A stretch of 17,350 nucleotides of DNA, from contig JAJYSW010000043.1 in the NCBI GenBank assembly GCA_021793335.1, positions 1-17,350 of the forward strand, given 5' to 3'. Positions 1-8,659 of this stretch are shown here, in pieces. Position 1 is the first letter of the stretch. Every line of letters begins with the position of its first letter. The stretch comes from Actinomycetes bacterium (GTDB taxonomy: Bacteria; Actinomycetota; Actinomycetes; Mycobacteriales; Micromonosporaceae). The position numbers were made by a program, and so were the translations under genes. The notes under the pieces are model-generated. The model was not told where the DNA came from and ran no database searches. It saw only the letters and a list, made by a program, of their open reading frames with translations.

Positions 1-76
1 CCCACCCGCTCCGTCGCCAGAGTCCTGCGATGGGCTCCTCATGCCTGATTGGTATCATGGCACATGACCAAGCACT

Positions 77-96
77 GTGCAAGTCTGCACTATTCT
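77..96 (+). promoter_or_regulatory. Operator-like palindrome and -10 box before the XRE gene
   Basis: An inverted repeat GTGCA-AGTC-TGCAC (77-90) directly abuts a good -10 hexamer, TATTCT (91-96). A second, overlapping palindrome GCAC-T-GTGC lies at 72-80, and another GCAC half-site at 60-63. The palindrome sits in the -35/-10 spacer, where a bound repressor would block RNA polymerase. No convincing -35 hexamer is visible. The regulator encoded immediately downstream is the natural candidate to bind here (autoregulation); that is inference. Confidence 0.45.
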
Positions 97-131
97 TAAG
101 TTGAACTTTTTTGGAACATCTGGAGGCTGTC

Positions 132-992
132 ATGGTGAAGGCGCGAACTGAGCCGAACCTCCGATCGCAGTGGCTGGGCGAGAAGATGCGTGATCTGCGA
201 AAAGCCAGCGGTGTTTCGCAGGCGGACGCTGCCGACTACATCCAACGTGATGCGACCATGCTGGGCCGCTACGAGAATGGCACCTTCCCTTTTCGGCGAG
301 TCGATGTCCTTGGCCTGCTTACCCTCTACGGCGTGGATGATGAGGCGTTGCGTGCTGGTCTGCTTGAGATCTGCGATGAGGCATGGCGCAAGGATTGGTG
401 GGATGAGCACCGGAAAGATCTTGGCACCGACTTCATCGATGTGCCTTGGCTGGAGAGCCGTGCCGACACGATCTACTCTTACCAGCACTTGCTGGTCTAT
501 GGACTGCTCCAGACGCGCTCATATGCTGAGGCAGTGATCACGCGGCTTGAGCACGGTGCGACATCTTCTGCTCAGATCCAACGGTGGGTGGATCTCCGGA
601 TGGAGCGCCAGCAGATCCTTCTCGCAGAGCGAAGCCCCCGGATCGAGGTAGTCCTGGAGGAGTCGCTCCTGGACCGGAAGGTCGGCTCTGCCCAGGTGAT
701 GCGGGAGCAGCTAGAGCATCTCCTGGAGTCCGGGAAGCAGAAGAACATTGAGATTCGGGTCGTGCCCACGTCCCAGGGCCTGCACGCAGGGATTAATGGG
801 AGCTTCGAGCTGTTCGCCATGCCCGACCCCTACCCGGCAGTCGCCTATGTTGAAATCAACGGGGGCGCGCTCTACCTGGAAGCACCGAAGGTGAAAAGGT
901 TTGAGGCCGTGTGGGATGATCTTGACCGGTCATGCTTGACTGCCAAGCAGTCGGCTGACTTGATCGCTGCGCGTTTGAAGGAGATTCGATGA
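132..992 (+). CDS. XRE-family transcriptional regulator with DUF5753 sensor domain
   Basis: Predicted DNA-binding regulator of 286 residues. Residues about 17-70 form a Cro/C1-type helix-turn-helix (KMRDLRKASGVSQADAADYI, then TMLGRYENG). Residues about 105-282 match the DUF5753 domain that follows such a helix-turn-helix in many Streptomyces regulators (YSYQHLLVYGLLQTRSYAEA; RMERQQILL). The start is ATG 132, 5 nt after the Shine-Dalgarno GGAGG at 122-126; an in-frame TTG at 111 has no such site. The stop overlaps the next start as ATGA, so the DUF397 gene is translationally coupled. Family knowledge: these pairs resemble WhiJ/AbaA-type developmental regulators, some proposed to act like antitoxins. 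The gene is less GC-rich than the rest of the window, which fits acquisition. The ligand or signal is unknown. Confidence 0.9.
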   Translation: MVKARTEPNLRSQWLGEKMRDLRKASGVSQADAADYIQRDATMLGRYENGTFPFRRVDVLGLLTLYGVDDEALRAGLLEICDEAWRKDWWDEHRKDLGTDFIDVPWLESRADTIYSYQHLLVYGLLQTRSYAEAVITRLEHGATSSAQIQRWVDLRMERQQILLAERSPRIEVVLEESLLDRKVGSAQVMREQLEHLLESGKQKNIEIRVVPTSQGLHAGINGSFELFAMPDPYPAVAYVEINGGALYLEAPKVKRFEAVWDDLDRSCLTAKQSADLIAARLKEIR

Positions 993-1228
993 GGACGGAA
1001 CACCAGCTCACCACCGATGAGCTGGCTAGCATCTCATGGCGAGTCAGCACCCGTAGTAGCAGCGGGGGAGGCCAGTGTGTTGAGGCTGGGCCGTTGGCTG
1101 ATGGTTCGGGGCGGGTTGCGGTGCGGCATTCTCATCATCCCGAGGGTGCGGTGGTCGTCTACACCCGTGCCGAGTGGGATGCCTTCCTCGTCGGAGTCAA
1201 AGACGGCGAGTTCGACTTCACCGCATAG
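989..1228 (+). CDS. DUF397 domain protein, partner of the upstream XRE regulator
   Basis: Small 79-residue protein that matches DUF397 from end to end: an ISWRVSTRSSSGGGQCVE stretch near the N terminus, then VAVRHSHHPEGAVVVYTRAEWDAFLVGVKDGEFD. DUF397 proteins usually carry W-x-K-S-S/Y-S-x-x-x-x-x-C-V-E and end in this F-L-x-G-V-K-x-G-E-F-D motif. The start ATG overlaps the regulator stop (ATGA), with Shine-Dalgarno AAGGAG at 978-983, 5 nt before it. No catalytic residues are recognisable. In this family the small protein is thought to bind or modulate its XRE partner, as in whiJ-type loci of Streptomyces; its biochemical role is not settled. No terminator is obvious immediately downstream. 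Confidence 0.9.
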   Translation: MRTEHQLTTDELASISWRVSTRSSSGGGQCVEAGPLADGSGRVAVRHSHHPEGAVVVYTRAEWDAFLVGVKDGEFDFTA

Positions 1229-1815
1229 ACCCTGCGTAGTGCATCGAGACAAGCCGCCTCAAGACCCGTTCCCGACGTCCCTCTGAGACTCCCCCTGACG
1301 TTCAGCCTGCTTTCCGAAGGAGTCCAGGCGCTTCAAGGCACGAACCGTGTCGACCCGCACCATGGCAGGACAAGAAGGGTGGCATCGCCACCACAGGGCA
1401 CCCGGACCGCCTCAAGCTCGCTCGTGGAAACATTCTGCCGCGTCGAAACAAGCCCGGTCTTCCGCTGCGGGCGCGCGGCCGAGAACAACCGGCCTGCCAG
1501 AGGCTGTTTCGTCTGTCGGTAATACAGACTCGCTGATCCCGCCGACCAGTGACCACGATCCACGTCGAAGACCGCGCCCGAAAAGCTTGGGATTTCGCCA
1601 CTACGCACAATGCCGCCGATGTCTCGCAGTCTGCGGCGGACACGAGCGACGCCCCACTGGTTTCCACCCGAGGCAGTCGACGAGTGCCGCGACCGTGCTG
1701 CATATTTTCCGCACACTGCACTCGAACTTCACGCGCTCTGCACGCCGGGCTCCCGCTTCGCGCGCTCTACACGCTGCGTTTCCGCTTCATGCGTTCCGCA
1801 TGCTGAGCCGCTGCT
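1229..1815. other. Gene-poor region between DUF397 and globin
   Basis: About 590 bp without a credible gene. Short open frames exist on both strands (for example 1347-1832 plus, 1333-1716 minus), but they overlap one another, lack Shine-Dalgarno sites and have scrambled-looking composition rich in Arg, Ser, His and Cys. A small inverted repeat GTCTGT/ACAGAC with a 7-nt loop lies at 1511-1529. The right end is a degenerate 29-bp tandem array listed separately. The stretch could be a decayed gene or regulatory DNA; the sequence alone does not decide. Confidence 0.6.
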
Positions 1816-1841
1816 TCATGCGTTCCGCATGAAGTCCGCCG
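1697..1841. repeat. Degenerate 29-bp tandem repeat array, five units
   Basis: Units begin at 1697, 1726, 1755, 1784 and 1813, exactly 29 bp apart. The core is roughly CTTCAYGCGYTCYGCAYG. By hand count, neighbouring units match at about 15, 22, 18 and 22 of 29 positions from left to right. The two rightmost units are identical over their first 19 bases (1784-1802 and 1813-1831). The period is not a multiple of three and there are no spacers, so this is neither coding-repeat DNA nor CRISPR. The last unit includes the 3' end of the globin gene, so the final globin residues and stop codon are written in repeat sequence. Confidence 0.75.
1814..1834 (-). terminator. Perfect hairpin over the globin stop codon
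   Basis: Arms CTTCATGCG and CGCATGAAG pair perfectly (9 bp) around a TTC loop (GAA on the globin strand). The globin stop codon (1816-1818) lies inside one arm. The next repeat unit (1784-1802) keeps a 6-bp version, CATGCG/CGCATG. No T-tract follows. It may act as a factor-assisted terminator or 3'-end stabiliser of globin mRNA; it may equally be incidental to the repeat. Confidence 0.4.
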
Positions 1842-2247
1842 CTCGGACCATGTACTCCCACATCGCCTGGTCGTATTCCTCAGGCAAGGCGACCTCATCC
1901 ATCGCGGCACGCATACATCGCAGCCACGCGTCACGCTCGCGTTCACCGATCACGTAGGGCGCATGACGCATACGCAGCCTCGGGTGCCCGCGCTCCTCCG
2001 AGTACGTGCGCGGACCGCCCCAATACTGCTCCAAGAACATCTTGAGCCGCCGGGCCGCGGGGGCCAGGTCCTCTTCGGGATACATCGGGCGCATGATCTC
2101 GTCTTCGGCGACATGCTCGTAGAAGACATCGGTCAGCCGTTTGAACGTCGCTTCACCGCCCACGGCCTCATAGAAGGACTGGGTGGGCTTGGGCTGGCCG
2201 GTCGGCGAGAGCGACGCGACGGCACGTGGGCTATTGGTGGTCGGCAT
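1816..2247 (-). CDS. glbO: Group II truncated hemoglobin (GlbO type)
   Basis: Cytoplasmic 2-over-2 globin of 143 residues that binds heme and O2 and probably serves oxygen or nitric-oxide/peroxide chemistry. Visible family marks: SFYEAVGGEATFKRLTDVFYEHV (helix A-B with the distal Tyr), MRPMYPEEDL, FLEQYWGGP, then HPRLRMRHAPYVI with the proximal His at about 95, and the G8 Trp at 108 in RDAWLRCM, the hallmark of group II. The start is uncertain. ATG 2247 has only a weak GGAAGA directly before it; an in-frame TTG at 2277 would add 10 residues but lacks a ribosome site. The last residues (FMRNA) are encoded in the 29-bp repeat. It lies 89 bp downstream of the mscS-like gene on the same strand. 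In mycobacteria glbO also neighbours an HNH endonuclease gene and pepN. Confidence 0.93.
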   Translation of the reverse strand: MPTTNSPRAVASLSPTGQPKPTQSFYEAVGGEATFKRLTDVFYEHVAEDEIMRPMYPEEDLAPAARRLKMFLEQYWGGPRTYSEERGHPRLRMRHAPYVIGERERDAWLRCMRAAMDEVALPEEYDQAMWEYMVRAADFMRNA

Positions 2248-2336
2248 TCTTCCATGGTGCCAACCGTTCGACGGCAAGGGAACACTATCCGATACGAGTC
2301 ACACCGAGTGCGCCACAGATCACGTCGTTTTCGCAG

Positions 2337-3326
2337 CTAAGGCTTCCCCGAACCACCGCGCGGCACGTACACCCGTCCGCCGGTCATGGAGATGCCGGCG
2401 CCCTTGAGCGCCTCGCTGATCCGGCGTCGCAGCTCCCGGCCCCCGGCCCACTGCTGGTCGCTGTTCATCTTCAACCCGAACCGGACCGTGGTCTCATCAA
2501 TGGTCATCGAGGCCACACCGGAGAACTCGGGCTCACCGAGAACGGACGCGCGCCAATCCTCATCCTCGGCGAAGGAACGAACCGCGTCCATGATCACGTC
2601 CGAAGCCTCATCGACGTCCACCGTCGGCGGCAACGGAATATCGAGCACGACATACGCCCAGCTCTGGCTGGTGTTGCCCACTCGCAAGATCTGGCCGTTG
2701 CGCACATACCACAGAGTGCCGTCCAAAGACCGGATCGTGGTGACGCGCAGCCCCATGTCCTCGACCGTGCCGATGACCTCGCCGACGTCGACGATGTCCC
2801 CGACCCCGTACTGGTCCTCCAGCAGCATGAAGATGCCCGCCACATAGTCCTGCACCAGATTCTGCGCGCCGAAGCCGATGGCCAGCCCCGCGATCCCGGC
2901 GCTGGCCAGGATCGGCGCCAGATTGACCTCGAAGACACCGAGGATCATCATGAACGCCACGGAGAATATGACCACACCATTGATGTGCTGAAGCACGCTG
3001 GTGAGCGTGGCCGCCCGTTGCAGCCGACGGTCCCCGACTATCTCCTCGCGGCGAGTCTTCGCCGAACCGAGCAGACTGTTCAACTCCGCGATCGACTGCG
3101 GTCGCCTGACGTTGGTGACCTGCTTGATGACCCTGTCGATGAAGCGGTTGACCACCCACCGCAGCACGAACGCCACGACGACGATGAGCAGGATCTTGGC
3201 GATAGTGTCGATGATCTCACCGCCGTTGACGGCGAACGTCTCGCTGTCGGTCAGACGCCACAGCAGCGAGCACGAGTTGACCCCGACCTCACAGGGGGAT
3301 TCTCCGGTAGCCGCAAGCAGTTCCAC
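2337..3326 (-). CDS. Small-conductance mechanosensitive channel, MscS family
   Basis: Integral membrane channel of 329 residues expected to open under membrane tension and release osmolytes on hypo-osmotic shock. Hydrophobic helices lie at about 38-59, 112-132 and 136-170. The third carries the MscS pore signature: ILASAGIAGLAIGFGAQ, then NLVQDYVAGIFMLLEDQYGVGD. The beta domain follows (GEVIGTVEDMGLRVTTIRSLDG; YVRNGQI), then an alpha/beta C-terminal domain. The start is GTG 3326, with GGAGAAGGAAG just upstream on the coding strand; the open frame reaches 3434, but that extension lacks a ribosome site and is Arg-rich like shadow DNA. It is divergent from the HNH gene across about 180 bp. Length and topology fit YggB-like channels. 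Confidence 0.93.
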   Translation of the reverse strand: MELLAATGESPCEVGVNSCSLLWRLTDSETFAVNGGEIIDTIAKILLIVVVAFVLRWVVNRFIDRVIKQVTNVRRPQSIAELNSLLGSAKTRREEIVGDRRLQRAATLTSVLQHINGVVIFSVAFMMILGVFEVNLAPILASAGIAGLAIGFGAQNLVQDYVAGIFMLLEDQYGVGDIVDVGEVIGTVEDMGLRVTTIRSLDGTLWYVRNGQILRVGNTSQSWAYVVLDIPLPPTVDVDEASDVIMDAVRSFAEDEDWRASVLGEPEFSGVASMTIDETTVRFGLKMNSDQQWAGGRELRRRISEALKGAGISMTGGRVYVPRGGSGKP

Positions 3327-3509
3327 GTTCTTCCTTCTCCACGTCGGGTGCCGAGCATCCTCCGGGGTGCCGCCGACCTCCGAACGGACGTCGACGGGTG
3401 TTCGAACAGACGATATTCGCCCGCGGTCGAACATCCCACTGAACCGGGGTGCAATTTCTTGAGATTTACGTCAAACTTGACGGGACTGACGGCTTGGAGG
3501 TACGACACC
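3327..3509. promoter_or_regulatory. Divergent control region between mscS-like and HNH genes
   Basis: This 183-bp spacer separates two divergent starts. It contains a perfect 10-bp palindrome TGTTCGAACA (3399-3408) and an inverted repeat CGTCAA-AC-TTGACG (3469-3482). The latter lies in an AT-richer patch (3451-3480). For the minus-strand gene, TATCGT (3415 to 3410) is a possible -10. For the HNH gene, Shine-Dalgarno TTGGAGG (3494-3500) precedes GTG 3510. Both palindromes could bind regulators; neither matches the actinobacterial LexA box, which needs GAAC-N4-GTTC. Confidence 0.4.
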
Positions 3510-4121
3510 GTGATAGGTCCTCGACATAGGAGTGCGCTTGACGGCGATGAGCCTGCCCCAGGTGCGCGTACGGCCCTCTTCCCACACAGCGTCGCAGCTC
3601 TGGGCTCAGCCCTCGTCCTCAACCAGAGCTACGAGCCGCTGTGCGTGGTGCCGGTGAAACGAGCGGCGGTACTGCTGCTCACACGCAAAGCCGAGACCGT
3701 GGCCCCGGGTGAAGGCTTTCTCCACAGCGAGACGATGCACATCCCCGTTCCCGCCGTAGTCCGTCTGAACCGGTACGTCGCCATCCCCAGACAGGTCGGC
3801 ACCAATCCGTCTCGACGCGGCGTGTTCGTCCGCGACGACTGGCGCTGCGTGTACTGCGGATCGGGCGCCGAGACGATCGATCACGTCGTTCCCCGCTCGA
3901 AAGGCGGCACCCACACGTGGGACAACGTCGTCGCGGCCTGCGCTCCCTGCAACCACCGCAAGAGCGATCGCACGCTGGCCGAGCTCGGTTGGAGACTGCC
4001 GCGCGCCCCGCGCCCGCCCTCGGGCTGGCAGCTGCGCGGATTCCGCGGCCAGCGCCGCCCCGACCCGGCCTGGGAAGCGTGGCTGCCCCGCCGCAACCAC
4101 GAGCTGGCGCGGCGGCATTGA
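3510..4121 (+). CDS. HNH endonuclease family protein
   Basis: Protein of 203 residues with an N-terminal segment conserved in this family (ALVLNQSYEPLCVVPVKRAA) and a C-terminal zinc-stabilised HNH domain. Seen: CVYC (Cys113/116), TIDHVVPRSKGGTHTWDN with the catalytic His region at Asp124-His125 and Asn139, then CAPCNHRKSD (Cys144/147, His149). These residues coordinate zinc and the catalytic metal in HNH nucleases. The start is GTG 3510, about 9 nt after TTGGAGG; the frame is open back to 2226, but that part lies antisense to mscS and globin. The family (Rv2469c-like, from memory) is widespread in actinobacteria next to pepN and glbO; its substrate is unknown, and no methylase or partner suggesting restriction is present. 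The last about 35 residues are Arg/Pro-rich. Confidence 0.9.
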   Translation: MIGPRHRSALDGDEPAPGARTALFPHSVAALGSALVLNQSYEPLCVVPVKRAAVLLLTRKAETVAPGEGFLHSETMHIPVPAVVRLNRYVAIPRQVGTNPSRRGVFVRDDWRCVYCGSGAETIDHVVPRSKGGTHTWDNVVAACAPCNHRKSDRTLAELGWRLPRAPRPPSGWQLRGFRGQRRPDPAWEAWLPRRNHELARRH

Positions 4122-4253
4122 ACCGCCTCGCGGCACCGACCTCGCAGGGCTCGACCGGCGCGGTATAACCCGGCCGCCGCAGGGCCGTGCGGTCGGTCAC
4201 GCCCGGGTGGGGTCGGTCGCACCTCGCTGCCACCTGCGGCGATCCGGAAGCGG

Positions 4254-4268
4254 TAATTAGATTAGTCT
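4254..4268 (+). promoter_or_regulatory. Probable -10 region for the ctaJ-like/DUF5130 operon
   Basis: An AT-rich island (TAATTAGATTAGTCT) in otherwise very GC-rich spacer offers two overlapping TAnnnT hexamers, TAGATT (4258-4263) and TAGTCT (4263-4268), with ATTAG repeated in tandem. It lies about 40 bp before the ATG at 4308, leaving room for a short leader with GGGGAG (4298-4303). No good -35 is visible at the right distance. Confidence 0.4.
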
Positions 4269-4307
4269 GAGGGCCGAGGTCACCCTGTATTCGATTTGGG
4301 GAGCAAC

Positions 4308-4592
4308 ATGTCGGTCTTCCAGGAGCTGCTGATTATGGTCGGCGCCCCGGTCCTGATCACGGTCGTGGTATACGCCGTGGTCTATCTGCGGGACCCGCAC
4401 CCGCAGTCCCGTTACCGCCCCGGCGAGCCGTACAACTTCAAGCCGGTCTGGTTCGTCGCCCGCGATGGCGTGGTCGATTCGGACGTGCGTCCGGGAGCGG
4501 TGGCGCAGATCGAGTCTGGTGCCGAGACGTCGGACGACAACGGCGAGAAGATCGCCAGTGGACCCAAGGGAGGCTCGCATGGCCAGTGGTAA
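4308..4592 (+). CDS. ctaJ: Small single-helix membrane protein, CtaJ-like oxidase subunit
   Basis: Protein of 94 residues: one N-terminal transmembrane helix (about 6-27), then YRPGEPYNFKPVWFVA and a polar, probably cytoplasmic tail. This layout, with the RYRPG-x-P-(aromatic)-x-x-x-P-V-W stretch, fits the small actinobacterial aa3 cytochrome oxidase accessory subunit CtaJ. The mycobacterial gene, as I recall it, also sits between an HNH gene and the DUF5130 gene near pepN, so position supports the call. The start is ATG 4308 with GGGGAG upstream, rather than TTG 4296. It overlaps the next gene by 14 nt. The identification is by motif and synteny from memory; a plain hypothetical membrane protein is the alternative. 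Confidence 0.65.
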   Translation: MSVFQELLIMVGAPVLITVVVYAVVYLRDPHPQSRYRPGEPYNFKPVWFVARDGVVDSDVRPGAVAQIESGAETSDDNGEKIASGPKGGSHGQW

Positions 4593-5013
4593 CACCGTGG
4601 CGCGGAAGACATTGACCAACCGCAGCCCCGAGGGCGTCCGGCCCGCGGTCCTCGAAGGCCCGTTCAACACCAGGCAGCTGCTGCACATCGACGAGGCCCT
4701 GACCGCCGCCGATCGCGAAGGCGGCGGCCTGCACTACAGCGTTTACGTCGGCCCGCTGCACGACCCGGTGCGCGGCGCCGCCGAATCCATGCACGACCGT
4801 TTGAACGACCCCGACAAGTCGGTCCTCATCGCGGTCTCGCCCGAACAGCGCCAGATCCAGATCGTGACCGGCAAACTCGCCCGAGAGAAGATCCCGGACC
4901 GCTCGGCGGCCCTGGTGGTGTTCTCCATGGAGGCCGCGTTCGGCGCGGGACGGCTCTCCGAGGGCATCGTCACCGGCCTGCGGATGCTGGCCGAGGCCGC
5001 TGCGGGCGCCTGA
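4579..5013 (+). CDS. DUF5130 / TPM-like domain protein
   Basis: Soluble protein of 144 residues resembling the actinobacterial DUF5130 family (Rv2468c-like), related to TPM-domain proteins. Recognisable parts: FNTRQLLHIDEALTAADRE, HYSVYVGPLHDPVRGAAE, then SVLIAVSPEQRQIQIVTG and a C-terminal helix with AAFGAGRLSEGI. The alternation of HYSVYVG and VLIAVSP strands followed by RQIQIVTG is typical of this fold. The start is ATG 4579, with AAGGGAGG (4566-4573) 5 nt before it; it overlaps the CtaJ-like gene by 14 nt, so the two are probably cotranscribed and coupled. No signal peptide is seen. The function is unknown; coupling to a putative oxidase subunit suggests, but does not show, a respiratory link. 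A strong terminator follows at once. Confidence 0.85.
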   Translation: MASGNTVARKTLTNRSPEGVRPAVLEGPFNTRQLLHIDEALTAADREGGGLHYSVYVGPLHDPVRGAAESMHDRLNDPDKSVLIAVSPEQRQIQIVTGKLAREKIPDRSAALVVFSMEAAFGAGRLSEGIVTGLRMLAEAAAGA

Positions 5014-5021
5014 ACCGAAGA

Positions 5022-5071
5022 AGAACGGGGCGTCGGCCGAGAATCGAGCTTCTCGGCCGACGCCCCGTTCT
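5022..5071. terminator. Strong bidirectional terminator hairpin
   Basis: Arms 5022-5043 and 5050-5071 pair perfectly over 22 bp around a 6-nt loop (TCGAGC). The stem begins AGAACGGGGCGTCGG on the left. It lies in the 63-bp gap between two convergent genes (ends at 5013 and 5077) and so can serve both strands. There is no long T-tract, as is usual in high-GC actinomycetes. Confidence 0.9.
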
Positions 5072-5076
5072 CCCGT

Positions 5077-5997
5077 TCAGCGTCCTTCGGGCAGCTGCCG
5101 GCCCAGTAGCCCCACTGCGTCGGTCAGCTCCAACTTGCCGATGAACTCGACCCACGACAGCGAATCGGCGACGTCCTCCCTGACCGACAACACCGTCGTG
5201 CCCGGAATCCGCAAGGTCAGCGTCGCCGGCGTGCCCAGCTGCTTCTGCGCCAGTACGGCCTCGGTCGGATGCCCGTTCAGGCTCTTCGAGAGCTCGAAGA
5301 CCGCCGACTCGTTCTCCTTGGCGACCGGCACCCACTCCATGTCCCGCTGCAACAGCAGCGACGCCCCCAGCCTCTTGCCGTCCTCCTCGCCGTCGTACCG
5401 GAGCAGAATCCGATTCCCGTCGCCCCTGGCGTCGACCAGGCGCCACGCCTCGTCGGTCACGTCGACCAACTGCCCCTGGAACCGCTCGACCGAGGCGCGC
5501 ACCCGCTTGGCCTGACGACGCGCGGCCAACGGTTTGGCGATCACCCGAGAGACCACGAGGAGCACACCCAGGACGAGGACGCCCACCGCAGCGGCGGCGG
5601 CCTCGTGCAGACCGAGCGCGATGCTCTCCATGACCGCGACCGGTACCAGGACGCCCGCGGCGAAACCGAGCAGCGGCTTGATCCAGAACGGCCCGCTCCC
5701 GACCGGCACTCGCAACGGCGTCAAGAGGCCCACCGTGGCCGCCACCACCAGCGAGATCCCGATCAGCGCGGGAGCCGGGGCGTCGGTGCTCTCCAACCAC
5801 GAGACCGCCCACCAGGCCAGGAACACCGACCCGATCACGATCGTCGGTATGAGCAGCACCACGGCGAACAGCAGCTGCTGCGGCTGCGGACGCGTACGCG
5901 AGGCCATGACGGGCCCGAGCAGCAGCAGCGGCAGGACGATCCCGAACAGCGCGACCAGCGTGGCGCTGAGGACTGCGACCGGCAAAAGCGCGGACAA
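5077..5997 (-). CDS. Hypothetical five-helix membrane protein with soluble tail
   Basis: I do not recognise this 306-residue protein. Hydrophobic segments at about 5-30, 41-68, 76-95, 109-129 and 133-153 predict five membrane helices. A basic linker (KPLAARRQAKRVRASV) leads to a soluble domain of about 140 residues that looks mixed alpha/beta (NRILLRYDGEEDG; ATLTLRIPGTTVLSVRED). The start is TTG 5997 with GAAGGAG about 7 nt upstream on the coding strand. It lies downstream of pepN on the same strand but behind pepN's terminator, so it is probably a separate unit. A possible -10, TAAGCT, lies at 6047 to 6042. No catalytic motif or signal peptide cleavage site is evident. The function is unknown; it could be a sensor or scaffold. 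Confidence 0.8.
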   Translation of the reverse strand: MSALLPVAVLSATLVALFGIVLPLLLLGPVMASRTRPQPQQLLFAVVLLIPTIVIGSVFLAWWAVSWLESTDAPAPALIGISLVVAATVGLLTPLRVPVGSGPFWIKPLLGFAAGVLVPVAVMESIALGLHEAAAAAVGVLVLGVLLVVSRVIAKPLAARRQAKRVRASVERFQGQLVDVTDEAWRLVDARGDGNRILLRYDGEEDGKRLGASLLLQRDMEWVPVAKENESAVFELSKSLNGHPTEAVLAQKQLGTPATLTLRIPGTTVLSVREDVADSLSWVEFIGKLELTDAVGLLGRQLPEGR

Positions 5998-6041
5998 GGC
6001 TGCTCTCCTTCAGAGACGGGGTGCGGGGGCGAGTTGGGCAG

Positions 6042-6047
6042 AGCTTA
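6042..6047 (-). promoter_or_regulatory. Possible -10 box of the five-helix membrane protein
   Basis: On the minus strand TAAGCT fits TAnnnT and lies about 45 nt before the TTG start, leaving space for a leader with GAAGGAG. The -35 position would fall at the edge of the pepN terminator and has no consensus, so this is weak. Confidence 0.25.
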
Positions 6048-6066
6048 TCAATGGCCCTGACGAGGA

Positions 6067-6099
6067 TCGGGGCTCCGGGACCGCGTCCCAGAGCCCCGA
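6067..6099 (-). terminator. Terminator hairpin of pepN
   Basis: Fifteen-base arms TCGGGGCTCCGGGAC (6067-6081) and GTCCCAGAGCCCCGA (6085-6099) pair with a single internal mismatch around a 3-nt loop (CGC). The hairpin begins 17 bp past the pepN stop codon in the direction of transcription. No T-tract follows, as is common in this GC range. Confidence 0.8.
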
Positions 6100-6115
6100 C
6101 ACGCTTACCGTGACA

Positions 6116-8659
<2,544 letters not shown>

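Noticed and set aside
1347..1832. A 161-codon open frame in the gene-poor region
   Set aside because: No ribosome site, no family resemblance, and its repetitive His/Arg/Phe tail is only the translation of the 29-bp DNA repeat, whose period is not a multiple of three.
1697..1841. CRISPR array
   Set aside because: Units are directly adjacent with no unique spacers, they diverge strongly, and no cas genes are nearby.
3399..3408. LexA/SOS box upstream of the nuclease and channel genes
   Set aside because: The palindrome is GTTC-GAAC without the required GAAC-N4-GTTC arrangement, and neither flanking TCGAAC has a properly spaced partner.
2226..4121. A 631-codon open frame on the plus strand
   Set aside because: Only its last about 203 codons (from GTG 3510) look like a protein, the HNH family. 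The rest is antisense to mscS and part of globin, with Asp/Arg/His-rich shadow composition.
4171..4187. Small hairpin CGGCC/GGCCG after the HNH gene
   Set aside because: Five-base GC arms are expected by chance at this composition, so it was not called as a terminator.
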